Part shown: one piece after another, positions 42,718-51,165 of the stretch
Position numbering within the stretch: position 1 is the first letter of the stretch
Layout of the letters: the number at the start of each line of letters is the position of its first letter
Source: Prauserella salsuginis
Lineage (GTDB): Bacteria > Actinomycetota > Actinomycetes > Mycobacteriales > Pseudonocardiaceae
DNA length: 64,000 nt
Assembly: GCF_024648885.1 (NCBI RefSeq)
Contig: NZ_JANBBF010000009.1
Span: 1-64,000, forward strand
Direction: 5' to 3'
The notes under the pieces: model-generated
Seen by the model: the letters and a program-made list of their open reading frames with translations, nothing else
What the model was told of the DNA's origin: nothing
The model's database searches: none
Made by a program: the position numbers and the translations under genes

Positions 42718-43523
42718 GCCGTCACCTCCAGTCCTTCGTCGCGCTTGCGGCCCGCGCGGCGTTCGAGGTACCGCGACAGGTAGCCGAGCGGCACCGTGAT
42801 GAGCAGGTAGCAGAGGCCGGCCAGCAGGATCGGCGACATCGAGTTGGTCGCGTTCATGCCCTCCCGGCCGAACTTCGCCAGCTCGTACTCCGTACCGAGC
42901 AGGCCGAGCAGGTAGATCAGCGACGAGTCCTTCGTCAGCAGGATCAGCTCGTTGGTCAGCGGCGGCAGGATGATGCGGAACGCCTGCGGGATGACGACCG
43001 TGAACGTGGCACGCGACTGCGACATGCCGAGCGAGCGGGCCGCCTCGACCTGCCCCTTCGGCACGGCCTGGATGCCGGCGCGCAGCGTCTCCGCGATATA
43101 GGCCGACCCGACCAGGCCGAGCGCGATCGCCGCCGTCGAGTAGGTGTCGAACTGGATCTGGAACGCCAGCGGCACACCGAACCCGAGCGCGATGAACACC
43201 AGCAGCGCCGGCACCCCGCGGAAGAACTCGATGTACGCGGTGGCGATCCACCGGTAGGGCGCGACCGGGGACAGCTTCATCAACGCCAGGACGAGCCCCA
43301 CGGCCAGCCCGAGCGCGAACCCGAGCCCGGTGTAGATGATCGTGTTGACCAGCGCCGTGGTGATGATCCCCGGGAACTGGGTGCTCATCGCCTCCAGATT
43401 GAAGAACGCGTTGCCGAGCGTTCCCCAGTCGGCGAAGAACGCCACGGCCGCCACGACCAGCACGAGAATCCCGTACTGCACGCCACGGAAGGCCTGCGCC
43501 CGCTTGCGCGGCGACATCGGCAT
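42714..43523 (-). CDS. Polar amino acid ABC transporter permease
   Basis: ATG 43523 with GAGGAG upstream gives 269 residues. Five hydrophobic segments and the EAA-type loop [20 protein letters not shown] followed by [20 protein letters not shown] identify a HisM/GlnP-type permease; [20 protein letters not shown]-like sequence ([20 protein letters not shown]) is the conserved entry segment. A single permease gene suggests a homodimer. A 7-bp hairpin (43557-43587) separates it from the binding-protein gene and may reduce downstream expression. Confidence 0.94.
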   Translation of the reverse strand: MPMSPRKRAQAFRGVQYGILVLVVAAVAFFADWGTLGNAFFNLEAMSTQFPGIITTALVNTIIYTGLGFALGLAVGLVLALMKLSPVAPYRWIATAYIEFFRGVPALLVFIALGFGVPLAFQIQFDTYSTAAIALGLVGSAYIAETLRAGIQAVPKGQVEAARSLGMSQSRATFTVVIPQAFRIILPPLTNELILLTKDSSLIYLLGLLGTEYELAKFGREGMNATNSMSPILLAGLCYLLITVPLGYLSRYLERRAGRKRDEGLEVTA

Positions 43524-43604
43524 GAACCGACTCCTCACACGTTGCCCATCGCAAGGAGCCGGCCCCACGACGGAGGCCGGCCCCTCGAGGAACGATAGTT
43601 GTGC

Positions 43605-44477
43605 CTACTTGCCGCTCTCGTCCGAGCCCTCGCCGTCGTCCTCGGGCGGGGCCTCCCCGAACCACTTCTTGTAGATCTCGTCGTACCGACCGTCCTGCTT
43701 GGCGGCGTCGATGACCTCATCGATCTTCGCCTGGAGCGCACCGTTGCCGTCGGCCACGGCGATGCCGTACTGCTCGCCGGTGTCGAACTCGGCGCTGACC
43801 TCGAGAGCGTCCTTCGACTTCGTCGCGTACAGCAGCACGGAGTTGTCGTTGATGCCCGCCGAGACGGCACCGTTCTGCACACCCTGCTGCAGCAGCTCGA
43901 GGTCCTCGTACTGGCGGGTCTCGTAGCCGTACTTGTCCTTGTTCTCGGTCGCGTACTCCTCGCCGGTGGTGCCCTGCTGCACGCCGAGCACCTTGCCCTC
44001 AAGGTCGTCGAGGCCGGCGACGTCGGAATCGGACTTCACGACCAGCGCCTGGTCGGCGTCGAAGTAGCCCTTGGAGAAGTCCATGACGCGGTCGCGCTCG
44101 TCGGTGATCGTGATGGCGGCGGCGGCGAGGTCGCAGTCGCCGGCCTCGAACACCTGGCCGGTCTCGATGCCTTCGAAGCTCGTGTCCACCAGCTTCTGCT
44201 TCACGCCCAGGTCCTTGGCGACGAGGTCGACGAGGTCGACGTCGAAGCCGACGGTGTCGCCGCCCTTGCGGAACTGGAACGGCTCGTACGGCAGGTGGGC
44301 GCAGACGGTCAGCTGGCCATCGTTGATCAGCTCGACCTTGTCGCCCGCCTGGCTATCACCGGCGGTGTTGACCTCCTCGGCGCAGCCGGCCGCGGTAGCG
44401 GCCAGCGCCAGCACGGGAAGCACGGCGAGCGAACGGAGCTTGCGCTGCGTGGGTTTACGCCGGGGGTTAAGCACCAC
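43605..44477 (-). CDS. Polar amino acid ABC transporter substrate-binding lipoprotein
   Basis: GTG 44477 (GGAG eight bases upstream) gives 290 residues. The signal peptide ends ALAATAAGC with lipobox Cys32. The mature protein has the SBP_bac_3 pattern: [91 protein letters not shown] and the closing [18 protein letters not shown]. This class binds glutamate/glutamine/Arg-like ligands; the exact ligand is uncertain. First gene of the three-gene importer operon. Confidence 0.93.
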   Translation of the reverse strand: MVLNPRRKPTQRKLRSLAVLPVLALAATAAGCAEEVNTAGDSQAGDKVELINDGQLTVCAHLPYEPFQFRKGGDTVGFDVDLVDLVAKDLGVKQKLVDTSFEGIETGQVFEAGDCDLAAAAITITDERDRVMDFSKGYFDADQALVVKSDSDVAGLDDLEGKVLGVQQGTTGEEYATENKDKYGYETRQYEDLELLQQGVQNGAVSAGINDNSVLLYATKSKDALEVSAEFDTGEQYGIAVADGNGALQAKIDEVIDAAKQDGRYDEIYKKWFGEAPPEDDGEGSDESGK

Positions 44478-44850
44478 GATCTTCACTCCTAGTAGTGGGC
44501 ACTGGTCGGTGAGGGAATAGTGCCACTCCATATGGGTAGTTGGCACTAGCCGGGTCGTTACATAGCGGTTTCGATACCGATCACGCCCGCGTTGCCCGCC
44601 CGACACCCGCCACCGACTACCCCGCGTGTCCTGCACTCAGACCCGCGTGTCCTGCACTCCGACCCGCGTGTCCTGCATTCAGACAGCCGTGTCCCGCACT
44701 CGGGCCCGCTGTCACTCGGACCCGCTGTCCTGCATTCACCCGTCACCCGGCCACCGCCCCTCGACGCGCGGGGAGCCGTCCCTCCGCCGGGGACCTGGGA
44801 GTGACTTACGTCTACCGCCATTCGGACCGCGGTGGCGTTACCTTGCCAGC
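44478..44850. other. Divergent promoter region carrying repeat family B
   Basis: Between the amino-acid SBP and bioY. No gene. The middle (44621-44738) is the tandem 21-nt repeat; the flanks must hold both promoters. Confidence 0.6.
44621..44738. repeat. Repeat family B, 21-nt tandem array
   Basis: Three near-perfect units beginning CCCGCGTGTCCTGCACTCAG at 44621, 44642 and 44663, then three diverged ones. Further arrays at 49479-49530 (reverse) and 56700-56760. Confidence 0.85.
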
Positions 44851-45423
44851 ATGCCCGCACCACGCGTCTCGCTGCCCGCAGCCGACCTGGCACGCATCGT
44901 CGTCTTCGCGGCGTTCATCGCCGTGCTCGGAATCTTCCCCGGCATCTACTTCGGCGCGTCCGGCGTTCCCGTGGTCATCCAGAACGCCGGTCCGCTGCTC
45001 GCGGGCGTGCTGCTCGGCGCCCGCCGCGGCACCGCTGCCGTCGTCCTGTTCCTGGCGCTGACGGCCATCGGCCTGCCGCTACTGTCCGGCGGGCGCGGCG
45101 GGCTGGCACCGTTCGTGGGCCCGAGCGGCGGGTTCCTGTTCGGCTGGATCCTGTCCGCGCTCGTCGCGGGCCTCATCGTCAGCCGCGCCGCCAAGCCGAA
45201 CCTGCCGGTCATCGGGCTCGCCACATTCGCGGGGCTGCTCGCCGACTACCTGATCGGTATCCCGTTCCTCGGCGCCTACATCGGCGACCTCGGCGCGGCC
45301 GCTGTCCAGTCGCTCGTGTTCGTGCCCGGCGACCTCGGCAAGGTCGCGGCGACGGCGGTGATCGCGGCCGTCGTCCACCGCGCCCTGCCCGGAACCCTGC
45401 CCCGGACGGCCCGCTCCGAGTGA
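44851..45423 (+). CDS. bioY: Biotin ECF transporter S component BioY
   Basis: A 190-residue membrane protein. LARIVVFAAFIAVLGIFPGI, VVIQNAGPLLAGVLLGARRG, VVLFLALTAIGLPLLSGGRG, APFVGPSGGFLFGWILSALV and GDLGKVAATAVIAAVVHRAL are the six-helix BioY pattern, with the conserved GGRGGLAPFVGPSGGFL loop that contributes to the biotin site. BioY is the high-affinity biotin-binding subunit and can act with BioM/BioN, encoded three genes downstream. Its stop overlaps the ligase start (GTGA). Confidence 0.94.
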   Translation: MPAPRVSLPAADLARIVVFAAFIAVLGIFPGIYFGASGVPVVIQNAGPLLAGVLLGARRGTAAVVLFLALTAIGLPLLSGGRGGLAPFVGPSGGFLFGWILSALVAGLIVSRAAKPNLPVIGLATFAGLLADYLIGIPFLGAYIGDLGAAAVQSLVFVPGDLGKVAATAVIAAVVHRALPGTLPRTARSE

Positions 45424-46745
45424 CCCTCACGGCCCACGTTCCCGCCACGGCCCACGCTGCCGCCCGCACCCTCGCGGAACGCGGCGTGGGGGTCGGCACC
45501 CGCATCGCCGTCGAGGGCACCGGCGACGTGCTGTCGTGGCTGCTCGGAGCCGATCTCCTCGGCGCAGCGACGCTCGTGCTCGAACCGACGTGGACGGCCG
45601 CCGACCGCGCCGCCGTCCTCGCCGACGCACGGCCTGCGCTGATCGTCGACGGCAGCCCCGATCCCGCGGAACCCATCGCCCGCGACGACGTGTTCGACAG
45701 TGGCCACACCGGCGGCGACGGCGATCCGTACTTCTACCTGCCGACCACCTCCGGCAGCACGGGCACGCCCAAGGTCGGCCTGCGCACGCGTTCCTCCTGG
45801 ATCCGCAGCTTCGAGGCGCTCGGTCCCGTCGAAGGGCCCGTGCTCGTGGCGGGTCCGCTCAGCTCGTCGCTGTTCCTGTTCGGCGCGCTGCACGCCACGT
45901 GGTGCGGCGCCGACCTGCGCCTCCACGACCAGTGGCGGCCCGCCGACGCCCGCGAGGCCGCCACGGTGCACCTCGTGCCCGCGATGCTCGCCGAGCTGGT
46001 CGCGGACGCCGAACGCAGGCCGGGCCCTTCGGCGCTGCGGACCGTCGTCTGCGGCGGCGCTCACCTCGGCGATGCGCTGCGTGACCGCTTCACCCGCGCC
46101 TTCCCGGAGGCACGGCTGGTCGAGTACTACGGCTCGGCGGAACTGTCCCTGATCGCGATCCGCCGTGACGGCGAGCTGCGCCCGGCCGGCGGTGTCGACG
46201 TCGACGTCTCCGACGGCGTGCTGTGGGTGCGGTCGCCGCTGGCCTTCAGCGGCTACCTGCGCGGCGGGACCCTGGAACCCGCAGCCGAGTGGCTCAGCAA
46301 CGGCGACCACGGGCAACTGACCCGCAGCGGCGGCCTCGTCGTCGACGGGCGCGGATCGGCCGTCATCGCCAGCGGCGGCACGCAGGTGCCCGCCGAACCC
46401 GTCGAGGACGCGCTGCGTACCGTCGCGGGTGTGGACGACGCGCTGGTCACGGGCACCCCGCACCCGCGGCTCGGCCTGCTCGTGACCGCGGTCGTGCAGG
46501 CCCGGCAGCCGCCGGCACTGGCCGAACTGCGCGCCGCCGTGCGCGACGCCCTCCGCCCCGAGCTGCGGCCACGGCGGTGGCTGTGGACCACGTCGCTGCC
46601 ACGCACCGCGTCCGGCAAGACCGCCCGGGACGTTGCGCAGCGACAACTGCAGGACGGCACCTTCGACGGCGTCCCGCTGACCGCCCCGGAGACAGCGGTG
46701 CCGGATACCGGTTCACCGGGACCGATCGCGGGGACCGAGTCGTGA
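45420..46745 (+). CDS. Class I adenylate-forming acyl-CoA ligase-like protein (YhfT-like context)
   Basis: GTG 45420 gives 441 residues. The P-loop-like YLPTTSGSTGTPKVGLRTRS, LVEYYGSAELSLIAI, LSNGDHGQLTRSGGLVVDGR and LPRTASGKTARDVAQRQL with the catalytic Lys in SGK identify an AMP-binding ligase, shorter than typical fatty acyl-CoA ligases (500-550) because the N-terminal part is reduced. Overlaps bioY and the thiolase by 4 bases each. B. subtilis yhfU-yhfT-yhfS is a similar BioY-ligase-thiolase group under BirA control, so a biotin or biotin-precursor carboxylate is a plausible substrate. Confidence 0.88.
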   Translation: MTLTAHVPATAHAAARTLAERGVGVGTRIAVEGTGDVLSWLLGADLLGAATLVLEPTWTAADRAAVLADARPALIVDGSPDPAEPIARDDVFDSGHTGGDGDPYFYLPTTSGSTGTPKVGLRTRSSWIRSFEALGPVEGPVLVAGPLSSSLFLFGALHATWCGADLRLHDQWRPADAREAATVHLVPAMLAELVADAERRPGPSALRTVVCGGAHLGDALRDRFTRAFPEARLVEYYGSAELSLIAIRRDGELRPAGGVDVDVSDGVLWVRSPLAFSGYLRGGTLEPAAEWLSNGDHGQLTRSGGLVVDGRGSAVIASGGTQVPAEPVEDALRTVAGVDDALVTGTPHPRLGLLVTAVVQARQPPALAELRAAVRDALRPELRPRRWLWTTSLPRTASGKTARDVAQRQLQDGTFDGVPLTAPETAVPDTGSPGPIAGTES

Positions 46746-47845
46746 CCGAGCCGGTGGTCATCGCCGCGCGGCGCACCCCGATCGGCCGGGACGGCGGTGG
46801 CCTTCGCGAGTACACCGTCGACGAGCTCGCCGCGCCGGTGTTGCGGGCCGCGCTCGACGACGCGGGTGTCGACACGGTCGATGACGTCGTGCTCGGCAAC
46901 GTGTTCGGCCCCGGCGGCAACCCGGCGCGCGTGGCTGCGCTGCGAGCCGGACTGGGCGTCGGCGTTCCCGGCGTGACGGTCGACCGGCAGTGTGCGAGCG
47001 GGCTCGCCGCCATCGCGCAGGCGGCCGCGGCCGTGCGCGCGGGCGAGGGCGAGGCCTACCTGGCGGGTGGCGTCGAAAGCGCGTCGACCGCGCCGCAGCG
47101 CGCGTGGCGCACCGATCCGCCGACGCCGTACTCGCGCGCACCGTTCGCACCGCCGGAGTTCGGCGATCCCGACATGGGTCCCGCTGCCGACCTCGTCGCG
47201 GCCGAAGCGGGCATCTCCCGCGAACGTCAGGACGCCTTCGCCGCGCGCAGCCACGCCCGCGCCGTCGCCGCCCGCAGCGAAGGTCGGTTCAACCGGGAAC
47301 TCGTTCCCGTCGGCGGTATCGCCGCCGACGAACGTCCCCGCTCCGGATTCACGGTCGAACGCCTCGCACGGTTCCGGCCCGCCTTCACCGATGGGGGCAC
47401 GGCGACGGCGGCCAACTCGTGCGGGGTCAACGACGGCGCCGCGGCGGTGCTCGTGGTGAGCGAACGCCTGCGCGCGCGACTCGGCGTGCCCGGACTGCGG
47501 CTCGTGGCGTCGGCGACCAGGGCATGCGACCCGGCCCGTCTCGGCCTTGGTGCGGTGCCTGCGATGCGGGACGTCCTCGGCTCCGTGCCAGACGTCGTCG
47601 AGTTCAACGAGGCGTTCGCCGGGCAGACACTTGCCTGCATCGACGCCGTAGGTATCGACGAACCGGCGGTGAGCCCGGACGGCGGCGCGATCGCGCTCGG
47701 CCACCCGTGGGGCGCGTCCGGCGCGGTGCTCGTGGTGCGATTGTTCTCGCGGCTCGTGTGCCAGGGCATGGGCTCGACGGGACTGGCCGCGTTGTCCGCG
47801 GGCGGCGGAGTCGGAGTGGCGACGATGTGGACGGTCGTGCGGTGA
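46742..47845 (+). CDS. Thiolase family protein (YhfS-like context)
   Basis: A 367-residue thiolase with all catalytic blocks: Cys84 in VDRQCASGLAAIAQAAAAVR, EFNEAFAGQTLACIDAVG (His of HNEAFA replaced by Phe), GGAIALGHPWGASGAVLVV (His) and a C-terminal stretch with MGSTGLAALSAGGGVG where the second Cys is Thr/Ser-like rather than the usual CxGGG; the nearest Cys is in LVCQGMGST. The altered second Cys and Asn motif may change activity toward non-degradative substrates. Coupled to the ligase (GTGA) in the biotin-transport operon. Confidence 0.88.
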   Translation: MTEPVVIAARRTPIGRDGGGLREYTVDELAAPVLRAALDDAGVDTVDDVVLGNVFGPGGNPARVAALRAGLGVGVPGVTVDRQCASGLAAIAQAAAAVRAGEGEAYLAGGVESASTAPQRAWRTDPPTPYSRAPFAPPEFGDPDMGPAADLVAAEAGISRERQDAFAARSHARAVAARSEGRFNRELVPVGGIAADERPRSGFTVERLARFRPAFTDGGTATAANSCGVNDGAAAVLVVSERLRARLGVPGLRLVASATRACDPARLGLGAVPAMRDVLGSVPDVVEFNEAFAGQTLACIDAVGIDEPAVSPDGGAIALGHPWGASGAVLVVRLFSRLVCQGMGSTGLAALSAGGGVGVATMWTVVR

Positions 47846-47882
47846 TGTGGACGAAGGACGCCGTGATGTGGACGGGTGCGCG

Positions 47883-48551
47883 GTGATCGAATTCGAGGGT
47901 GTCGGGCACACGTACGACACGAAACCCGTGGTGTCCGATGTGGATATGAAACTCGACGAGCGCCGAGTGGCGTTCGTGGGCGCCAACGGCTCCGGCAAGT
48001 CGACCGTCGCACGGATGATCAACGGCCTCGTCGTGCCGACCCGCGGTCACGTGCGCGTCAACGGCCTCGACACCGCATCGGAAGGACGCAAGGTCCGCAA
48101 ACACGTCGGATTCGTGTTCACCAATCCGGATTCGCAGATCGTCATGCCGACCGCGGGCGAGGACGTCGCCTTCTCGTTGCGCGGCAGCGGGTTGTCCAAA
48201 AAGGAGCGTGCTGCCCGGGCGGCCGAGGTGCTCGCCGAGTACGATCTCGACCCGGAACACCCCGCACACCAGCTCTCCGGCGGACAGAAGCAACTCCTCG
48301 CACTGTGCTCCATGCTCGTGCTCGACCCCGACGTGCTCGTCTGTGACGAGCCGACGACACTGCTCGACCTGCGCAACAAACGCCGGTTCACCGACCTGCT
48401 GGCCGGACTGCGGCAACAGGTCGTGCTCGTGACCCACGATCTCGATCTGCTCGACGGCTTCGACCGCGTGCTCGTGTTCGACGACGGCCGAGTGGTCGCC
48501 GACGACGAACCCGCCGCCGCGGTCCACTACTACCGGCGGCTGGTGTCATGA
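47883..48551 (+). CDS. bioM: Biotin ECF transporter ATPase BioM
   Basis: GTG 47883 gives 222 residues. Walker A GANGSGKST at 33-41, VGFVFTNPDSQIVMPTAGED (Q-loop with the NPDxQ motif typical of ECF ATPases), signature QLSGGQKQLLALCSMLVLDP, Walker B VLVCDEPTTLLDL and VLVTHDLDLLDGFDRVLVF. It powers BioY with BioN. It begins 37 bases after the thiolase stop, across a short duplicated GATGTGGACG segment. BioN is separated by a 196-base repeat-filled gap. Confidence 0.9.
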   Translation: MIEFEGVGHTYDTKPVVSDVDMKLDERRVAFVGANGSGKSTVARMINGLVVPTRGHVRVNGLDTASEGRKVRKHVGFVFTNPDSQIVMPTAGEDVAFSLRGSGLSKKERAARAAEVLAEYDLDPEHPAHQLSGGQKQLLALCSMLVLDPDVLVCDEPTTLLDLRNKRRFTDLLAGLRQQVVLVTHDLDLLDGFDRVLVFDDGRVVADDEPAAAVHYYRRLVS

Positions 48552-48600
48552 CGGGGCCGACGCAGCACTTGATCAAAGGAACATTCGGTGCTCCCGCCCG

Positions 48601-48728
48601 ACGGCCCGGCCACCGCCCCTCATCGACACGCTGGCGCGTGGCTGCCCCCGCCCGCCGGCCCGACCACCACCCCTCATCGACACGCTGGCGCGTGGCTGCG
48701 TTTTCTGTCCCCAAGGTGCCCTTCGGGG
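48601..48728. repeat. Repeat families C (two copies) and A inside the bioMN gap
   Basis: Two copies of a unit containing CCCCTCATCGACACGCTGGC then GCGTGGCTGC start near 48617 and 48671, and a CCCCAAGG-TGC-CCTTCGGGG hairpin follows at 48709-48728. The repeats split an operon that is contiguous in related transporters and could uncouple bioN. Confidence 0.75.
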
Positions 48729-48747
48729 CTGCCGTGAGGTGGTCGGC

Positions 48748-49353
48748 GTGACACCGCTGGGGCTGTACGAACCGGGCGGGAGCGTCCTGCACCGCGCACC
48801 CGCCGGGCCGAAACTGCTCGCCGTGGTCGCGCTCGCCGCCGCGGTCGTCGTCCTCGACTCACCGTCGTGGCTGGGCGGACTGCTGACGGTGGTGCTGGCC
48901 GGCTACGTCGTGGCGCGGGTGCCGCGGCGCCGGTGGTGGCCGCTGGTGCGAACGCTGGTGATCGTGTCGGTCGTGGTGTTCGCGGTGCAGTGGTGGCTGC
49001 TCGGCGCGATGACGGCAGCGACCGTGTGCTTGCGGCTCGTGACGGCCCTGGCGGCGGCGAGCCTGTTCACGCTGACGACGCGCGTCGACGATGTGGTGTC
49101 CACTGTGGAGCGCGTGATGCGGCCGCTGCGGCGGTTCGGCGTGCGACCGGAGATGGTGGGACTGCTCGTCGGGCTGACGGTGCAGGCGATCGCCGCCCTG
49201 TCCGGCATCGCAGGGGAGGTACGGGCCGCGGCGAAGGCACGCGGTGCCGACCGCAGCCCGACGGCGTTCGTCGTGCCGTTCCTGGTCCGCACCCTTCGGC
49301 ACGCCGACCAGCTCGGCGAAGCCCTCGCCGCCCGCGGCACCGGAGACCGCTGA
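48748..49353 (+). CDS. bioN: Biotin ECF transporter T component BioN
   Basis: GTG 48748 with GAGGTGG upstream gives 201 residues: LYEPGGSVLHRAPAGPKLLA, VVALAAAVVVLDSPSWLGGL, TLVIVSVVVFAVQWWLLGAM, then a late ARG motif AAAKARGADRS and FVVPFLVRTLRHADQLGEAL with a second ARG (LAARGTGDR). Two Ala-Arg-Gly motifs coupling to the ATPase are the hallmark of EcfT proteins. Completes the BioMNY system. A perfect hairpin follows between it and the convergent bkd operon. Confidence 0.9.
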   Translation: MTPLGLYEPGGSVLHRAPAGPKLLAVVALAAAVVVLDSPSWLGGLLTVVLAGYVVARVPRRRWWPLVRTLVIVSVVVFAVQWWLLGAMTAATVCLRLVTALAAASLFTLTTRVDDVVSTVERVMRPLRRFGVRPEMVGLLVGLTVQAIAALSGIAGEVRAAAKARGADRSPTAFVVPFLVRTLRHADQLGEALAARGTGDR

Positions 49354-49452
49354 GTACGGTTTCGGACGCGTTCGGTACCCGTGATGTGCACCGATCCACA
49401 GGTGCGAACGCAGAACACGCACGAAGAGACAGCCGCGCCCCGAGCGTCGTGT

Positions 49453-49560
49453 AGGGGTGGTGGTCGGGCGGGAGCGGAACACGCGGGTCTGAGTGCAGGA
49501 CACGGCGTGCTGAGTGCAGGACACGCGCCCGGCGCATCCCCGGGCCCGGCCACCACCCCT
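49453..49560. repeat. Composite repeat: family B framed by inverted family C ends
   Basis: AGGGGTGGTGG (49453-49463) and CCACCACCCCT (49550-49560) are perfect 11-bp inverted repeats enclosing two reversed 21-nt family B units (49479-49530). The ~108-bp package resembles a MITE-like or REP-type element. Confidence 0.65.
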
Positions 49561-49581
49561 CGCTGGCACGTGGCTGTGTTC

Positions 49582-49621
49582 GATGCCCCCAAGGTGCCCT
49601 TGGCGGCACCTTGGGGGCATC
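49582..49621. terminator. Perfect 17-bp hairpin between convergent bioN and bkd operons (family A)
   Basis: GATGCCCCCAAGGTGCC (49582-49598), loop CTTGGC, and GGCACCTTGGGGGCATC (49605-49621). Located between two convergent operons. Confidence 0.85.
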
Positions 49622-49650
49622 TTGGGCTTCGCCTCCTGGAGGGTTCGGCG

Positions 49651-51156
49651 TTAGAAGGTGATCGCCATCGCCGGGTCGGACATCAGTGCTCCGACGTCGG
49701 CGAGGAACTGCGAACCCTGCTGGCCGTCGATGACGCGGTGGTCGAAGCTCAGCGACAACTGCATCACCTTGCGCACGGCCAGTTCACCGTCGACGACCCA
49801 CGGCATGTCGCGGATCGCCCCGACGGCCAGGATCGCCGACTCACCGGGGTTGATGATCGGCGTTCCCGTGTCGACGCCGAACACGCCGACGTTGGTGATC
49901 GTGAACGTCCCGTTCAGCATGTCCGCGGGTTGCGTCTTGCCGTCACGGGCCGTTGCCGTCAGCTCCTCGATGGCACCGGCCAGCTCGGGCAGTGACATGC
50001 CGTCGGCGTCGCGGACCTTCGGCACCACGAGTCCGCGCGGCGTCGCCGCGGCGATCCCCAGGTGCACGTAGTCCTTGAACACGATCTCGCCTGCGTCGCC
50101 GTCCCACAGCGAGTTGACCTCCGGCGTGCGCTTGGCCGCCAGGCACACGGCCTTGGCGGCGAACGCCAACGGAGTCAGCTTCACGCCCGCGAACTCCGGG
50201 TGGGACTTGAGCTTCTGCCGCAGCTCCATCATCGGCGTCACGTCGACCGTGAGGAACTCCGTGACGTGCGGTGCGGTGAACGCGCTGTGCACCATCGCCT
50301 CGGCCGTCGCCTTGCGCACGCCCTTGATCGGCACCCGGTGCTCACGCGCACCCGCATCGGCGGATGTCGCGGCCTGCGCGGGGGCCTGCTCCGCCGGGGC
50401 CGCACCGGCGTGCTGCACGTCCTCCCTGGTGATCACCCCGCCGTCGCCGGAACCGGTCAACGATCGGAGGTCCACGCCGAGGTCCTTGGCGAGCTTGCGC
50501 ACCGGCGGCTTCGCCAACGGCACGTACCCGCCGCGTGCGTCCGACCCCACCGCCTCCGACGCCGGGGCGGCCGACGTGGCCGGAGCCTGCGCGGCCGCCG
50601 GAACCCCGGACTGCGGAGCCCCGGATTGCGGAGCCGACTGGGCCGGCGCCTGCGTCGCCGGTGCAGAGCCGTTCGCACCGCCGCCGTTCGCACCCGTGCC
50701 GTTCGCCCCGGCACCGCCGGAACCCGAACCGGCCGCGGGCTTCCGAGGCCGCCGTTTCGTGCTGGTCGTCTTCGAGCCGTAGCCGACGAGCGGCTTCATC
50801 TCGTCGCCGTCGCCCGCATCGGAACCGTCGCCCGAAGCCGCACCGCCCGCGGACGCACCGTTGGCCGCCGGCTGCGCGGCGGCGTCGTCCGAGGCCGGAG
50901 CGGTGCCGTGCGGATCGACGTCGACCGTCAGGATCGGCGCGCCGACCTCGACCGTCTGCCCGGGTTCGACGAGCAGCTCGGTCACGACGCCCGCCCACGG
51001 GATGGGCAGCTCGACAGCCGCCTTCGCGGTCTCGACCTCCACGACGATCTGGTTGACCGTCACCTCGTCGCCCGGCTGCACCTTCCATCCGAGGATCTCG
51101 GCCTCGGTCAGCCCCTCCGCGGTGTCGGCGAGGGGAAACTGCTTGTACTCAGGCAT
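49651..51156 (-). CDS. bkdC: Branched-chain 2-oxoacid dehydrogenase E2 (dihydrolipoamide acyltransferase)
   Basis: A 501-residue protein in three parts: a lipoyl domain with the modified Lys in VEVETAKAAVELPIPWAG (K45), Ala/Gly/Pro-rich linker, a peripheral-subunit-binding domain (PLAKPPVRKLAKDLGVDLRS), and a catalytic domain ending DHRVIDGQQGSQFLADVGAL with His473. The single lipoyl domain and neighbours E1alpha/E1beta identify the branched-chain complex rather than pyruvate or 2-oxoglutarate. It transfers the acyl group from lipoamide to CoA, feeding branched fatty-acid and polyketide starters. Last gene of the operon, 9 bases after E1beta. Confidence 0.95.
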   Translation of the reverse strand: MPEYKQFPLADTAEGLTEAEILGWKVQPGDEVTVNQIVVEVETAKAAVELPIPWAGVVTELLVEPGQTVEVGAPILTVDVDPHGTAPASDDAAAQPAANGASAGGAASGDGSDAGDGDEMKPLVGYGSKTTSTKRRPRKPAAGSGSGGAGANGTGANGGGANGSAPATQAPAQSAPQSGAPQSGVPAAAQAPATSAAPASEAVGSDARGGYVPLAKPPVRKLAKDLGVDLRSLTGSGDGGVITREDVQHAGAAPAEQAPAQAATSADAGAREHRVPIKGVRKATAEAMVHSAFTAPHVTEFLTVDVTPMMELRQKLKSHPEFAGVKLTPLAFAAKAVCLAAKRTPEVNSLWDGDAGEIVFKDYVHLGIAAATPRGLVVPKVRDADGMSLPELAGAIEELTATARDGKTQPADMLNGTFTITNVGVFGVDTGTPIINPGESAILAVGAIRDMPWVVDGELAVRKVMQLSLSFDHRVIDGQQGSQFLADVGALMSDPAMAITF

Positions 51157-51165
51157 GGATCCTCC

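Noticed and set aside
47846-47886. Mini-ORF MWTKDAVMWTGAR between thiolase and bioM
   Set aside because: Arises from a short duplicated GATGTGGACG segment and has no ribosome-binding site; bioM starts at the following GTG.
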